Shown here: positions 1 through 6,126 of the stretch, piece after piece
How the letters are laid out: the number at the start of each line of letters is the position of its first letter
How positions within the stretch are numbered: the stretch's first letter is position 1
Source of the DNA: Solirubrobacterales bacterium
GTDB lineage: Bacteria; Actinomycetota; Thermoleophilia; Solirubrobacterales; Solirubrobacteraceae
Length of the DNA: 12,050 nucleotides
Reading direction: 5' to 3'
Assembly: GCA_015655225.1 (NCBI GenBank)
Contig: JAATFK010000024.1
Location: forward strand, 1-12,050
Position numbers and translations under genes: made by a program
Notes under the pieces: model-generated
What the model was told of the DNA's origin: nothing
The model's database searches: none
The model's input: only the letters and a program-made list of their open reading frames with translations

Positions 1-164
1 AGTGCGCCGCCGTCGGCGGCGTCGTCAGCGTCAGCGCGATGATGACCGTGCTGGCCCGCTGTCCGAACTGGCCGACGCTGCCGAGCATCTTTGCCGGAGC
101 CGCGATCGGCAGCGCCGTCGCGCTCAGCCTCAGCACGCTCGGCGAGCGCTACCCGCTGCTCTAG
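1..164 (+). CDS. C-terminal end of an unidentified hydrophobic, probably membrane protein (5' end outside window)
   Basis: Reading from base 3, 53 codons run open to a TAG at 162-164. Nearly every third position is G or C (exceptions are TGT, TTT and GGA), which is the signature of the real genes in this window. The peptide is rich in Ala, Val, Gly and Ser. It has two hydrophobic stretches, one near the left edge and one around AGAAIGSAVALSLS, and ends in GERYPLL, so an integral membrane protein is likely. No family motif is recognisable in so short a piece. Its stop codon lies inside a CTAG palindrome shared with the stop of the convergent ppx, so there is no intergenic terminator between them. 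The alternative long frame across this region is the antisense shadow of ppx. Confidence 0.6.
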   Translation, partial: CAAVGGVVSVSAMMTVLARCPNWPTLPSIFAGAAIGSAVALSLSTLGERYPLL

Positions 165-1678
165 GCCACCGTCAGCGGAAAGCCGAACGCGCGGGCGAAG
201 AGGTCGCCCTGGCGCTCGGCGCCCCAGCGCGCGACCTGCGTGTCGCCCGTCGCGTCGAGCTCGAGCACGACGCCGCCGTTCTCACGGCGCAGGTGCGCGC
301 CCTGGACGACCTGGTCGCGGTTGCGCTCCAACTGCTCGGCGATCCGCAGCAGCGCCGCGCCGCGCAGCAGCAGGTCCTCGTCGCCGGGCCGGCAAAGCGC
401 GGCGAACGGGCCGAGCTGCGGCGTTACCTTGCGGTGGTAGCGCGCCATCAGCGCGATCAGCGCGACCTCGCGCGGCGTGTAGCCGGGCAGGCCGGAGCCG
501 ATGATCAGGTAGCTCGAGTGCTTGTGGTGGTCGTCGTAGTCGACCGCCAGCCCGACGTCGTGCAGCAGCGCCGCCGCCTCGACCAGCTCGGGCTCGCCGG
601 GCTCCGGCAGGCCGGCGTCCGGGAGCGCCCCCAGCAGCTGGTGCGCGAGCGACGCGATGTGCTCCGCGTGCACGAGGTCGACGCCGTGCTGCATCGCCAG
701 GTTGCGCACGCTCGCGGCACGCACGTCGGCGACCAGCGGCGGGTCGAGCGGCGCCAGCTTGGAGGCGAGGAAGACGCCCTCGCGCAGCCCCGCCTCGGTC
801 GCCTCGATCCCCGGCGCCCCGGTCAGCTCAAGCACGACCTGCAGCACGACCGCCGCGCCCAGGATCACCTCGCCGCGCCCGCGCTTGATCCCCGGCACGC
901 CCTCGCGCTCGCACGGCGTCCGCGCCGCCAGCGTCTCGATCAGGTCCTCCAGCGCCTCCGGCGTCAGCACGAACCCCTGCACGCTGTCGAGCGGCAGCTC
1001 GGCGGCTCTGACGGCCGCCTGCGCGAGGTTCCGCACCGAGCCCCCGAGGCCGACCAGCCGGTCGTGCCCGCGCGCGACCCAGGGTGCGCTCGCCAGCTCC
1101 CGGCGCGTGTGCTTGCGCAGCGCCGCGAGGTCCTTCGCGGCGGCCGGGCTGTCGCCGCGCAGGAAGCGCTCGCTCGTGCGCACGGCGCCGAGCGGCCACG
1201 AGGCCAGCTCGCGCGCCTGCCGGTCGGCGACGTCGACCAGCTCGAGGCTGCCGCCGCCGAGGTCGAGGACCATCCCGTCCCGCATCGAGGTCGAGTTGAG
1301 CGCGGCGACGTAGGCGGAGCGCGCCTCCTCGTCCTGCGAGAGGATCCGGATCGGCAGCCCCGTCGCGCGGCGGGCGCGCTGAACGAACTCCTCGCCGTTG
1401 GGCGCGTCGCGGATCGCGCTCGTCGCGACCGGATGGATGTCGTCCGCGCGGATTCCGCTGGTCGCGCAGAACGCCGCGAACACGCGCAGCGTCTCCAGCG
1501 CGTGCGCCATCCGCGCGGGCGACAGCTCGCCGCCGGGGCCGAGGTCGCCGCCGAGTCGCACCATCTCCTGCAGCTCGTCGGTCCGCCGCCACCAGCCACC
1601 GGGTCCGGTGCTGAAGACGACGAGGCGAAAGCTGTTGGAGCCGAGGTCGATGACCGCCGTGCGCTCGGCCGCGCTCAT
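161..1678 (-). CDS. ppx: Ppx/GppA family exopolyphosphatase / guanosine pentaphosphate phosphohydrolase, long form with C-terminal HD domain
   Basis: This 505-residue enzyme should release terminal phosphate from polyphosphate, or convert pppGpp to ppGpp, in the cytoplasm. The ASKHA fold is clear: phosphate-1 loop DLGSNSFRL (about 11-19), ATSAIRDA (85-92), the catalytic-Glu segment ILSQDEEAR (112-120), phosphate-2 loop DLGGGSLEL (139-147) and GLGGSVRNLA (210-219). Residues about 320-505 form the extra domain of E. coli-type long Ppx/GppA proteins, with an intact His-Asp pair (H373-D374) and HKHSSYLI (385-392). The short actinobacterial forms of about 310 residues lack this part. The ATG lies 7 bp after the ppk stop, with no good Shine-Dalgarno of its own, so translational coupling to ppk is likely. 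Ppx and GppA activities cannot be told apart from sequence alone. Confidence 0.93.
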   Translation of the reverse strand: MSAAERTAVIDLGSNSFRLVVFSTGPGGWWRRTDELQEMVRLGGDLGPGGELSPARMAHALETLRVFAAFCATSGIRADDIHPVATSAIRDAPNGEEFVQRARRATGLPIRILSQDEEARSAYVAALNSTSMRDGMVLDLGGGSLELVDVADRQARELASWPLGAVRTSERFLRGDSPAAAKDLAALRKHTRRELASAPWVARGHDRLVGLGGSVRNLAQAAVRAAELPLDSVQGFVLTPEALEDLIETLAARTPCEREGVPGIKRGRGEVILGAAVVLQVVLELTGAPGIEATEAGLREGVFLASKLAPLDPPLVADVRAASVRNLAMQHGVDLVHAEHIASLAHQLLGALPDAGLPEPGEPELVEAAALLHDVGLAVDYDDHHKHSSYLIIGSGLPGYTPREVALIALMARYHRKVTPQLGPFAALCRPGDEDLLLRGAALLRIAEQLERNRDQVVQGAHLRRENGGVVLELDATGDTQVARWGAERQGDLFARAFGFPLTVA

Positions 1679-1685
1679 CGGAGCA

Positions 1686-4325
1686 TCATGCCTCGAGGTG
1701 CTCGGCGCGAGCGAGATGCTCGGCCATCAACTCGGCCTGCACGTCGCGGCGCTCGCCGCCCGGCTCCACCCGGCGGTGACGCCAGCTCGCGTCCGGCTGC
1801 AGCTCCCACGCGTTCTCGGTGTCGGCGAAGCAGCGCTCGAGCGTGTCGAGCAGCTGCGCCCGCACGTCGTCGGCCTTCACGGGGACGACCAGCTCGACGC
1901 GCGAGTCGAGGTTGCGCGGCATCAGGTCGGCCGAGCCCATGAAGATCGCCAGCTCGTCGCCCCGCTCGAAGGCGTAGATGCGCGAGTGCTCCAGGAAGCG
2001 TCCGACGATCGACACGACGCGGATGTTCTCTGAGACGCCGGACACACCCGGGCGCAGGCAGCAGGCGCCGCGCACGTTCAGCTCGATTCTCACGCCCGCC
2101 TGCGAGGCGCGGTAGAGCGCTCTGATGCAGTCGGCATCGACCAGCGAGTTCATCTTCATGCGGATCGACGCGGGGCGCTGCTCGGAGTGCGCGGCGATCG
2201 TGCGGTCGATCTGGTCGATGATCCGGTCGCGCAGGTTGAGGGGCGCGACCAGCACGTGGCGGTAGTCGTCCGGCTTGCTGTAGCCCGTCAGCTGGTTGAA
2301 CAGCTCGGCGATCTCGACGGTGATGTCGTCGTCGGCCGTGAAGAGGCCGAAGTCGGTGTAGAGGTGCGCGGTCCCGGCGTGGTAGTTGCCGGTGCCGATG
2401 TGTGCGTAGTGGCGCACGCCCGCCCCCTCGCGACGGACGACCAGGACCGCCTTCGCGTGCGTCTTGAGCCCCGGCATCCCGAACGTCACGTGCACGCCCG
2501 CCTGCTCCAGCGCCCGCGCCCAGGTGATGTTCGCGCGCTCGTCGAAGCGCGCCTTCAGCTCGACCAGGCAGACCGCCTGCTTGCCCCGCTCGGCGGCGCG
2601 GATCAGCGCCGGGACGAGCGGCGAGTCGTCGCTCGTGCGGTACACCGTCTGCTTGATCGCGAGCACGTCGGGGTCGCTCACGGCCTGCTCGACGAACTGC
2701 TCGACGGTCGAGAAGGTGTCGTACGGGTGGTGGACCAGCAGGTCCCGCTGCTGCAGCGTCGCGAACAGGTCAGCGGGCTTGCCGTCGTGCTCGAACTCGG
2801 GCGGGATCGTCGGCGTCCAGGGCGTGTCGCGCAGCTCTCTGAAGCCCGGCAGCTTGACGATCTGCCAGAGGTCGCCGAGGTCGAGCAGCCCCTCGATCTC
2901 GAACACGTCGCGCTCGTCGATCGCCAGCTCGGAGATCAGCCGCGCGCGCAGCACGGGGTCGACGTCGGCGCTCACCTCGAGCCGCACGACCTCGCCGAAG
3001 CGGCGCCGCCTGAGCTGCGCCTCGACCGCCTCCAGCAGGTCGTCGGCCTCGTCGGAGACGGTGAAGTCGGCGTCGCGCGTGACGCGGAAGACGGCGTGCG
3101 TGACGATCTCCATGCCCCGGAAGAGCTGGTCGAGGTGCTCGGCGATGACCGTCTCCATCGGCACGAACGTCCGCAGGTCGTCGAGCGCGACGAACCGCGG
3201 CAGTCCCTCCTTCGGCACCTTCACGCGGGCGAAGCGGGTCTGGTCGGTCTCGGGGTCGCGCACGAGCACCGCGAGGCTGAGCGAGAGGTTCGAGATGTAG
3301 GGGAACGGCTGCGCCGGCCCGACCGCGAGCGGGGTGAGGGCGGGGAACACCTCGCGCTCGAAGCGCTCGCGCAGGATCGCGCGCTCGTCGTCGTTCAGGC
3401 TGTCGTCCTCGATCACGCGGACGCCGTGCTCGGAGAGGTCGGCGCGCAGGTCCAGCTCGAAGCAGCGCGAGTGGCGCGCGCCCAGCTCGCGGACGCGGCC
3501 GCCGATCTGGTCGAGCAGCTGGTTCGGCTCGACGCCGTCGGACGCCTTCGCCTCGATTCCGGCGTCGACCTGGTCGTGCACGCCGGCGACGCGGACCATG
3601 AAGAACTCGTCGAGGTTTCTGCCGTAGATCGCGCAGAACTTGAGCCGCTCGAACAGCGGGATGTTGGGATCCTCGGCGAGCTGGAGGACGCGCTCGTTGA
3701 AGTCGAGCCACGACAGCTCGCGGTTGATGAAGTGGGTCGGGTCGGCGACCGGCTCGATCGGCTCGGGCACCGTCGGGCGCAGCCGCTCGATCGCGGAGCC
3801 GAGCGCGTCGAGCAGCGGCAGGTCCGGATAGGCCTCGCGCAGCTCGCTCGACGTGCTCTGGTAGTGGCGCAGCTTCTCGGGGCGCAGGCGCCCGCCGGTC
3901 GCGCGGCCGGTGCGGGCGAGCTTGTCGGCCGCCATCACGACGGCGACGTCCGGGCCGGCCTCGATCCCGCGCCGGCGCAGCTCCGCCTTGCGCTCGGCGT
4001 AGGACTCGATGCTCGGGTCCTCGGTCAGCGCGTCGACGCGACGCGCGACCTCCTCGCCGACGTGCTCGGCGATCACGTCGCGGCTGATGCCGGTGTCCTC
4101 GATCAGGTCGTGGAGGACGGCGGTCGCGACGGTCGTCTCGTCGGCGCCGGCGTCATGCAGCAGCCGCGCGGTCGTCGCGGGGTGCTCGATCTCGGCGGTC
4201 GCGTTGCCATTCGCGTCCGTGCGGTAGGTCGCGACAGCGAGCTCCCACGCGGCCGCGACGAGGTCGGAGTCGCGCGCGAACGTGGGAAGCTCGCGCATGT
4301 CGGAGGGACGAACGGTGGAGGCCAT
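1686..4325 (-). CDS. ppk: Polyphosphate kinase 1 with an N-terminal RelA/SpoT (MESH1)-like HD domain fusion
   Basis: PPK1 reversibly polymerises the gamma-phosphate of ATP into polyphosphate. The PPK1 part starts near residue 195 (FINRELSWLDFNERVL, 199-214) and is complete. It has NLDEFFMVRVAG (237-248), YRTS (562-565), ARFDE (592-596), KTHAK with H623 matching the autophosphorylated E. coli H435, and FLEH with H780 matching E. coli H592. The usual PPK1 length is about 690-740; this protein has 879 residues. The extra N-terminus (about 15-185) resembles a small alarmone hydrolase: EHPA (H48), LHDLIEDT (H72, D73, E76, D77) and AADKL (D134). Spacing from H48 to H72 equals that from H53 to H77 in Rel hydrolase domains. 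The Asn that normally closes ADKLYN or ADRLHN is Arg138 here. The ATG at 4325 has no Shine-Dalgarno; a -10-like CACAAT sits 7 nt upstream, so leaderless translation is possible. It is co-oriented with csbD (65 bp gap) and ppx (7 bp gap). Confidence 0.95.
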   Translation of the reverse strand: MASTVRPSDMRELPTFARDSDLVAAAWELAVATYRTDANGNATAEIEHPATTARLLHDAGADETTVATAVLHDLIEDTGISRDVIAEHVGEEVARRVDALTEDPSIESYAERKAELRRRGIEAGPDVAVVMAADKLARTGRATGGRLRPEKLRHYQSTSSELREAYPDLPLLDALGSAIERLRPTVPEPIEPVADPTHFINRELSWLDFNERVLQLAEDPNIPLFERLKFCAIYGRNLDEFFMVRVAGVHDQVDAGIEAKASDGVEPNQLLDQIGGRVRELGARHSRCFELDLRADLSEHGVRVIEDDSLNDDERAILRERFEREVFPALTPLAVGPAQPFPYISNLSLSLAVLVRDPETDQTRFARVKVPKEGLPRFVALDDLRTFVPMETVIAEHLDQLFRGMEIVTHAVFRVTRDADFTVSDEADDLLEAVEAQLRRRRFGEVVRLEVSADVDPVLRARLISELAIDERDVFEIEGLLDLGDLWQIVKLPGFRELRDTPWTPTIPPEFEHDGKPADLFATLQQRDLLVHHPYDTFSTVEQFVEQAVSDPDVLAIKQTVYRTSDDSPLVPALIRAAERGKQAVCLVELKARFDERANITWARALEQAGVHVTFGMPGLKTHAKAVLVVRREGAGVRHYAHIGTGNYHAGTAHLYTDFGLFTADDDITVEIAELFNQLTGYSKPDDYRHVLVAPLNLRDRIIDQIDRTIAAHSEQRPASIRMKMNSLVDADCIRALYRASQAGVRIELNVRGACCLRPGVSGVSENIRVVSIVGRFLEHSRIYAFERGDELAIFMGSADLMPRNLDSRVELVVPVKADDVRAQLLDTLERCFADTENAWELQPDASWRHRRVEPGGERRDVQAELMAEHLARAEHLEA

Positions 4326-4332
4326 GCCTACG

Positions 4333-4338
4333 ATTGTG
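4333..4338 (-). promoter_or_regulatory. Candidate -10 element for leaderless ppk mRNA
   Basis: The minus strand reads CACAAT here, 4 of 6 matches to TATAAT, followed by exactly 7 nt and then the ppk ATG. Transcription would then start at or within a base of the ATG. No Shine-Dalgarno-like sequence precedes the ATG. The best -35 candidate is GTAACA (complement of 4358-4363) with a long 19 bp spacer, so the promoter is only moderately convincing alone. Read-through from csbD is an alternative or additional source of ppk mRNA. Confidence 0.4.
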
Positions 4339-4341
4339 GCG

Positions 4342-4375
4342 GGTCACCGTCCGGGACTGTTACCGCGATGTGAAC
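4342..4375 (-). promoter_or_regulatory. Imperfect palindrome / PHO-box-like repeats in the ppk promoter region
   Basis: Bases 4342-4364 form an imperfect palindrome with 11-base arms (GGTCACCGTCC and GGACTGTTACC) around one central G; 9 of 11 positions pair. It overlaps the spacer and -35 region of the putative ppk promoter. The same stretch on the minus strand can also be read as two adjacent 11-base units, GTTCACATCGC (4365-4375) and GGTAACAGTCC (4354-4364). The first starts with a 6/7 match to the GTTCACC core of Streptomyces PhoP boxes; the second matches only 4/7. Either reading would be a plausible operator for phosphate-controlled ppk, but this rests on pattern only. Confidence 0.35.
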
Positions 4376-4390
4376 GCGGCATCCCAGCGG

Positions 4391-4573
4391 TCAGTGCTTG
4401 TCGTGGTGCAGCGCGTCTCTGACCTTGTCGGCGGCGTCGCCGATCTTGTCCTTCAGCGAGCCGCTCGCTCTGTCCACGCGACCCTCGTTCTTGAGCGACT
4501 GGTCGCCGGTCAGCTCGCCGGCTGCGGTCTTGACTCTGCCTCTCGCGGTGTCGATCGATCCGTCGTCGGCCAT
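4391..4573 (-). CDS. csbD: CsbD family small stress protein
   Basis: This 60-residue, highly charged, soluble protein has the repeated pattern of CsbD proteins: an N-terminal GRVKTAAGELTGDQ block (11-24), LKNEGRVDRASGSLKDK (27-43) and a short C-terminal amphipathic helix. It has no Cys, no Trp and no membrane segment. CsbD proteins are general-stress proteins (sigma-B controlled in Bacillus subtilis) whose molecular role is unknown. The ATG is fixed by a very good ribosome-binding site, AAAGGAG, 8 nt upstream (complement of 4582-4588). It is divergent from the sigma factor gene (145 bp between starts) and 65 bp upstream of ppk on the same strand, so it may share a transcript with the polyphosphate genes. 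Confidence 0.88.
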   Translation of the reverse strand: MADDGSIDTARGRVKTAAGELTGDQSLKNEGRVDRASGSLKDKIGDAADKVRDALHHDKH

Positions 4574-4581
4574 GATGCGTA

Positions 4582-4618
4582 CTCCTTTGTGGGAAACCGT
4601 CTGTTTCAGACGCTTCCC
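4582..4618 (-). promoter_or_regulatory. csbD leader hairpin abutting its Shine-Dalgarno
   Basis: On the minus strand, bases 4618-4591 can fold into a stem. The outer arms are GGGAAG and TTTCCC (one G.U pair), the inner arms are CGTCTG and CAGACG, the loop is AAA, and there is one bulged G. Only 2 nt separate the 3' arm from the AAAGGAG ribosome-binding site (4588-4582). There is no T tract, so it does not look like an intrinsic terminator. It could be a 5' untranslated stem controlling initiation or stability, or a DNA operator. I found no convincing promoter for csbD upstream of it. Confidence 0.5.
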
Positions 4619-4682
4619 GATGCGTCCCCGACCTACTCGCCAATGGACACGTTCGCGGGCCGCTGGACGCGGGCATGGTTGG

Positions 4683-4711
4683 TTGACGAAGCAATGATTT
4701 TCTCGTACAAT
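4683..4711 (+). promoter_or_regulatory. Sigma-70-type promoter of the sigma factor gene (leaderless)
   Basis: TTGACG (4683-4688) and TACAAT (4706-4711) are each 5/6 matches to the housekeeping consensus and are separated by an ideal 17 bp. The expected start site, 7-8 nt after the -10, falls at 4718-4719, on the GTG start codon of the sigma gene. An in-frame TGA at 4695-4697 rules out an upstream start. This is the clearest promoter in the window. Confidence 0.85.
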
Positions 4712-4718
4712 ACCTACT

Positions 4719-5621
4719 GTGTCACTAGGGATTGCGAACAAAGGAAGCACCACGAGAACTAGACCCAAGAGCACGACGCCCGCTACGGACGCCGTCGATA
4801 CGACATTTGACCCGCTGCAGCTGCTGATGCGCGAGGCGCGCCGGTGGCCCCTGCTGACGCCGGCAGAGGAGATCGAGCTTGCCAAGCGGATCGAGCGTGG
4901 AGACCTTGCCGCGAAGGAGCGGATGGTCAACTCCAACCTGCGTCTCGTCATGTCGATCGCCCGCCACTATCAGGGGCAGGGCCTCGGCATGGGGGACCTC
5001 GTGCAGGAGGGAACGCTCGGACTGATCCGCGCGGTCGAGAAGTTCGACTGGCGCAAGGGCTTCCGCTTCTCGACCTACGCCACGCTGTGGATCCGTCAGT
5101 CGATCCAGCGCGGGCTGGAGAACACCGGCCGGACGATCCGGCTCCCCGTCCACGTCGGACAGCGCGCCCGCAAGGTCGCGCGGATCAAGCGTGAGCTGAC
5201 GGCCAGATTCGGCCGCGACGCGACCGACGAGGAGATCGCCGAGGCCGCCAACCTCCCGCTCGAGCAGGTGATCGAGGCACAGAGAGCTGATCGCGAGCCG
5301 ACCAGCCTCGACCAGCCGGTCGGGGAGGAGGGCGACACGTCGCTCGGCGCCCTGATCACGGCCGAGGGCCCGCAGCCCGACGAGGAGGTCGCCGACACGG
5401 TCCGTCACGAGACCGTCAAGCGCGCGATCGAGGAGCTGCCGGAGAACGAGCGCACGGTGATCCACCTGCGCTTCGGGACCGCCGGCGAGCCCCCGCAGAC
5501 GCTCACGCAGATCGGCAAGCGGCTCGGCGTCAGCTCGAGCCGTGCCCGCGAGCTGGAGGAGCAGGCGCTGCGCCGGCTCTCCCGCGAGAGCTCGCTCGCC
5601 GCACTGCGCGAAGCTGCCTGA
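4719..5621 (+). CDS. Group-2 RNA polymerase sigma-70 factor (RpoD/SigB/HrdB-like)
   Basis: The protein (300 residues) directs RNA polymerase to promoters. It lacks region 1.1. Region 1.2 begins at DPLQLLMREA (31-40), and region 2 spans about 72-135 with DLVQEGTLGLIRAVEKFD (93-110) and the -10 reading segment YATLWIRQSIQR (120-131). Region 3 is about 139-187 (RLPVHVGQRARKV) and region 4 about 232-290, with helix-turn-helix TLTQIGKRLGVSSSRARELE (261-280). Size and missing region 1.1 fit group 2 rather than the principal sigma. Compared with the very conserved RpoD segments, W433 is Leu and T440 is Gln in region 2.4, and the VTRERIRQIE recognition helix is VSSSRARELE. GTG 4719 is the only start before ATG 4827, and a start at 4827 would cut into region 1.2. 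The gene is monocistronic, closed by a hairpin terminator. Confidence 0.93.
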   Translation: MSLGIANKGSTTRTRPKSTTPATDAVDTTFDPLQLLMREARRWPLLTPAEEIELAKRIERGDLAAKERMVNSNLRLVMSIARHYQGQGLGMGDLVQEGTLGLIRAVEKFDWRKGFRFSTYATLWIRQSIQRGLENTGRTIRLPVHVGQRARKVARIKRELTARFGRDATDEEIAEAANLPLEQVIEAQRADREPTSLDQPVGEEGDTSLGALITAEGPQPDEEVADTVRHETVKRAIEELPENERTVIHLRFGTAGEPPQTLTQIGKRLGVSSSRARELEEQALRRLSRESSLAALREAA

Positions 5622-5651
5622 CCGCTCCGTCTGAGCACCACATGCATGACC

Positions 5652-5687
5652 CCGAGGCCGCGCCACCAGCGCGGCCTCGGTCGTTCT
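5652..5687 (+). terminator. Intrinsic terminator after the sigma factor gene
   Basis: A perfect 11 bp stem (CCGAGGCCGCG at 5652-5662, CGCGGCCTCGG at 5670-5680) encloses a 7-base loop CCACCAG and is followed by TCGTTCT, a weak U run typical of GC-rich genomes. It lies 30 bp after the sigma stop and just before the stop of the convergent membrane protein gene, so it may separate both transcripts. Confidence 0.8.
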
Positions 5688-5691
5688 GCAG

Positions 5692-6066
5692 CTAGGCGTG
5701 CGCCTGGTCGCGCCGCTCGAAGCGGTCGAGCGCGGCCTCGAGCAGCGCGTTGACGGCCCAGACGATCAGCGTCGCGGCGACGCCGGCCCAGAAGCCGTCG
5801 ATCTCGAACGGCCCGACGATCCACGCGGTCAGGAACAGCATCGCGAGGTTGACGAAGAACAGCGCGACGCCGAGCGTGACGATGATCAGCGGAATCGACA
5901 GCACCGTGACGACCGGCTTCACGAGACGATTGACGATGCTGAACACGAGTCCCGCGACGATCAGCGTAACCGTCTCGTCCCTCGTGGAGTACACACCATG
6001 GACGAGGGCGGTCGCCGCCCACAGCGCCAGGACGTTGAAGCCCCACGTGACCACGAATCGCGACAT
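5692..6066 (-). CDS. Phage holin family 4 / YvlD-like small membrane protein
   Basis: This 124-residue protein has four predicted membrane helices, at about 5-25, 33-52, 54-82 and 91-112, and a charged C-terminal tail (DRFERRDQAHA). The pattern with NRLVKPVVTVLSIPLIIVTLG (about 46-66) and the later segment FEIDGFWAGV is typical of the PF04020 family, named after mycobacteriophage holins. It is widespread in chromosomes, where it is not lytic and its role is unknown. ATG 6066 is chosen because GGGAGG lies 10 nt upstream (complement of 6077-6082). An in-frame ATG seven codons earlier would sit upstream of that site. It is convergent with the sigma gene and divergent from the PHP phosphatase (60 bp between starts). 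Confidence 0.88.
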   Translation of the reverse strand: MSRFVVTWGFNVLALWAATALVHGVYSTRDETVTLIVAGLVFSIVNRLVKPVVTVLSIPLIIVTLGVALFFVNLAMLFLTAWIVGPFEIDGFWAGVAATLIVWAVNALLEAALDRFERRDQAHA

Positions 6067-6101
6067 CGCCAAACATCCTCCCATCGACCGCAACCTCTGG
6101 G

Positions 6102-6124
6102 CCCTCGGCTCGTTCCAACGAGGG
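6102..6124. promoter_or_regulatory. Nested inverted repeats between divergent holin-like and PHP genes
   Basis: CTCGTT and AACGAG (6109-6122) flank CC. An outer pair CCCTCG (6102-6107) and CGAGGG (6119-6124) shares part of the right arm. The structure ends 2 bp before the PHP GTG and covers its only Shine-Dalgarno-like bases. It could be an operator or an mRNA stem. The arms are short for such GC-rich DNA, so support is weak. Confidence 0.25.
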
Positions 6125-6126
6125 AC

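Noticed and set aside
2..1942. Long plus-strand open frame rich in Arg, Ala and Asp
   Set aside because: It is antisense to ppx and the end of ppk, has no domain motif, and its low-complexity composition is what GC-rich third positions produce in the opposite strand. Only the short different-frame piece at 1-164 looks coding.
2187..4373. 728-codon plus-strand frame opposite ppk
   Set aside because: The minus-strand PPK1 is unmistakable, and this frame is its shadow with no recognisable motif.
4708..4713. Minus-strand TATTGT as a csbD -10
   Set aside because: It overlaps the sigma gene -10 on the other strand and has no matching -35 at a usable distance; the resulting leader would be about 130 nt. 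Not strong enough to call.
4391..4951. 186-codon version of the csbD frame
   Set aside because: The extension crosses the sigma promoter and its coding start antisense. The strong AAAGGAG places the start at 4573 and the 60-residue product matches CsbD length.
5641..5648. CATGCATG palindrome after the sigma gene
   Set aside because: An isolated 8-base palindrome next to a clear terminator; no second copy seen and chance occurrence is plausible.
5692..6066. Prophage remnant suggested by the holin-family name
   Set aside because: The family is common in bacterial chromosomes without phage genes, and no endolysin, integrase or structural gene is nearby.
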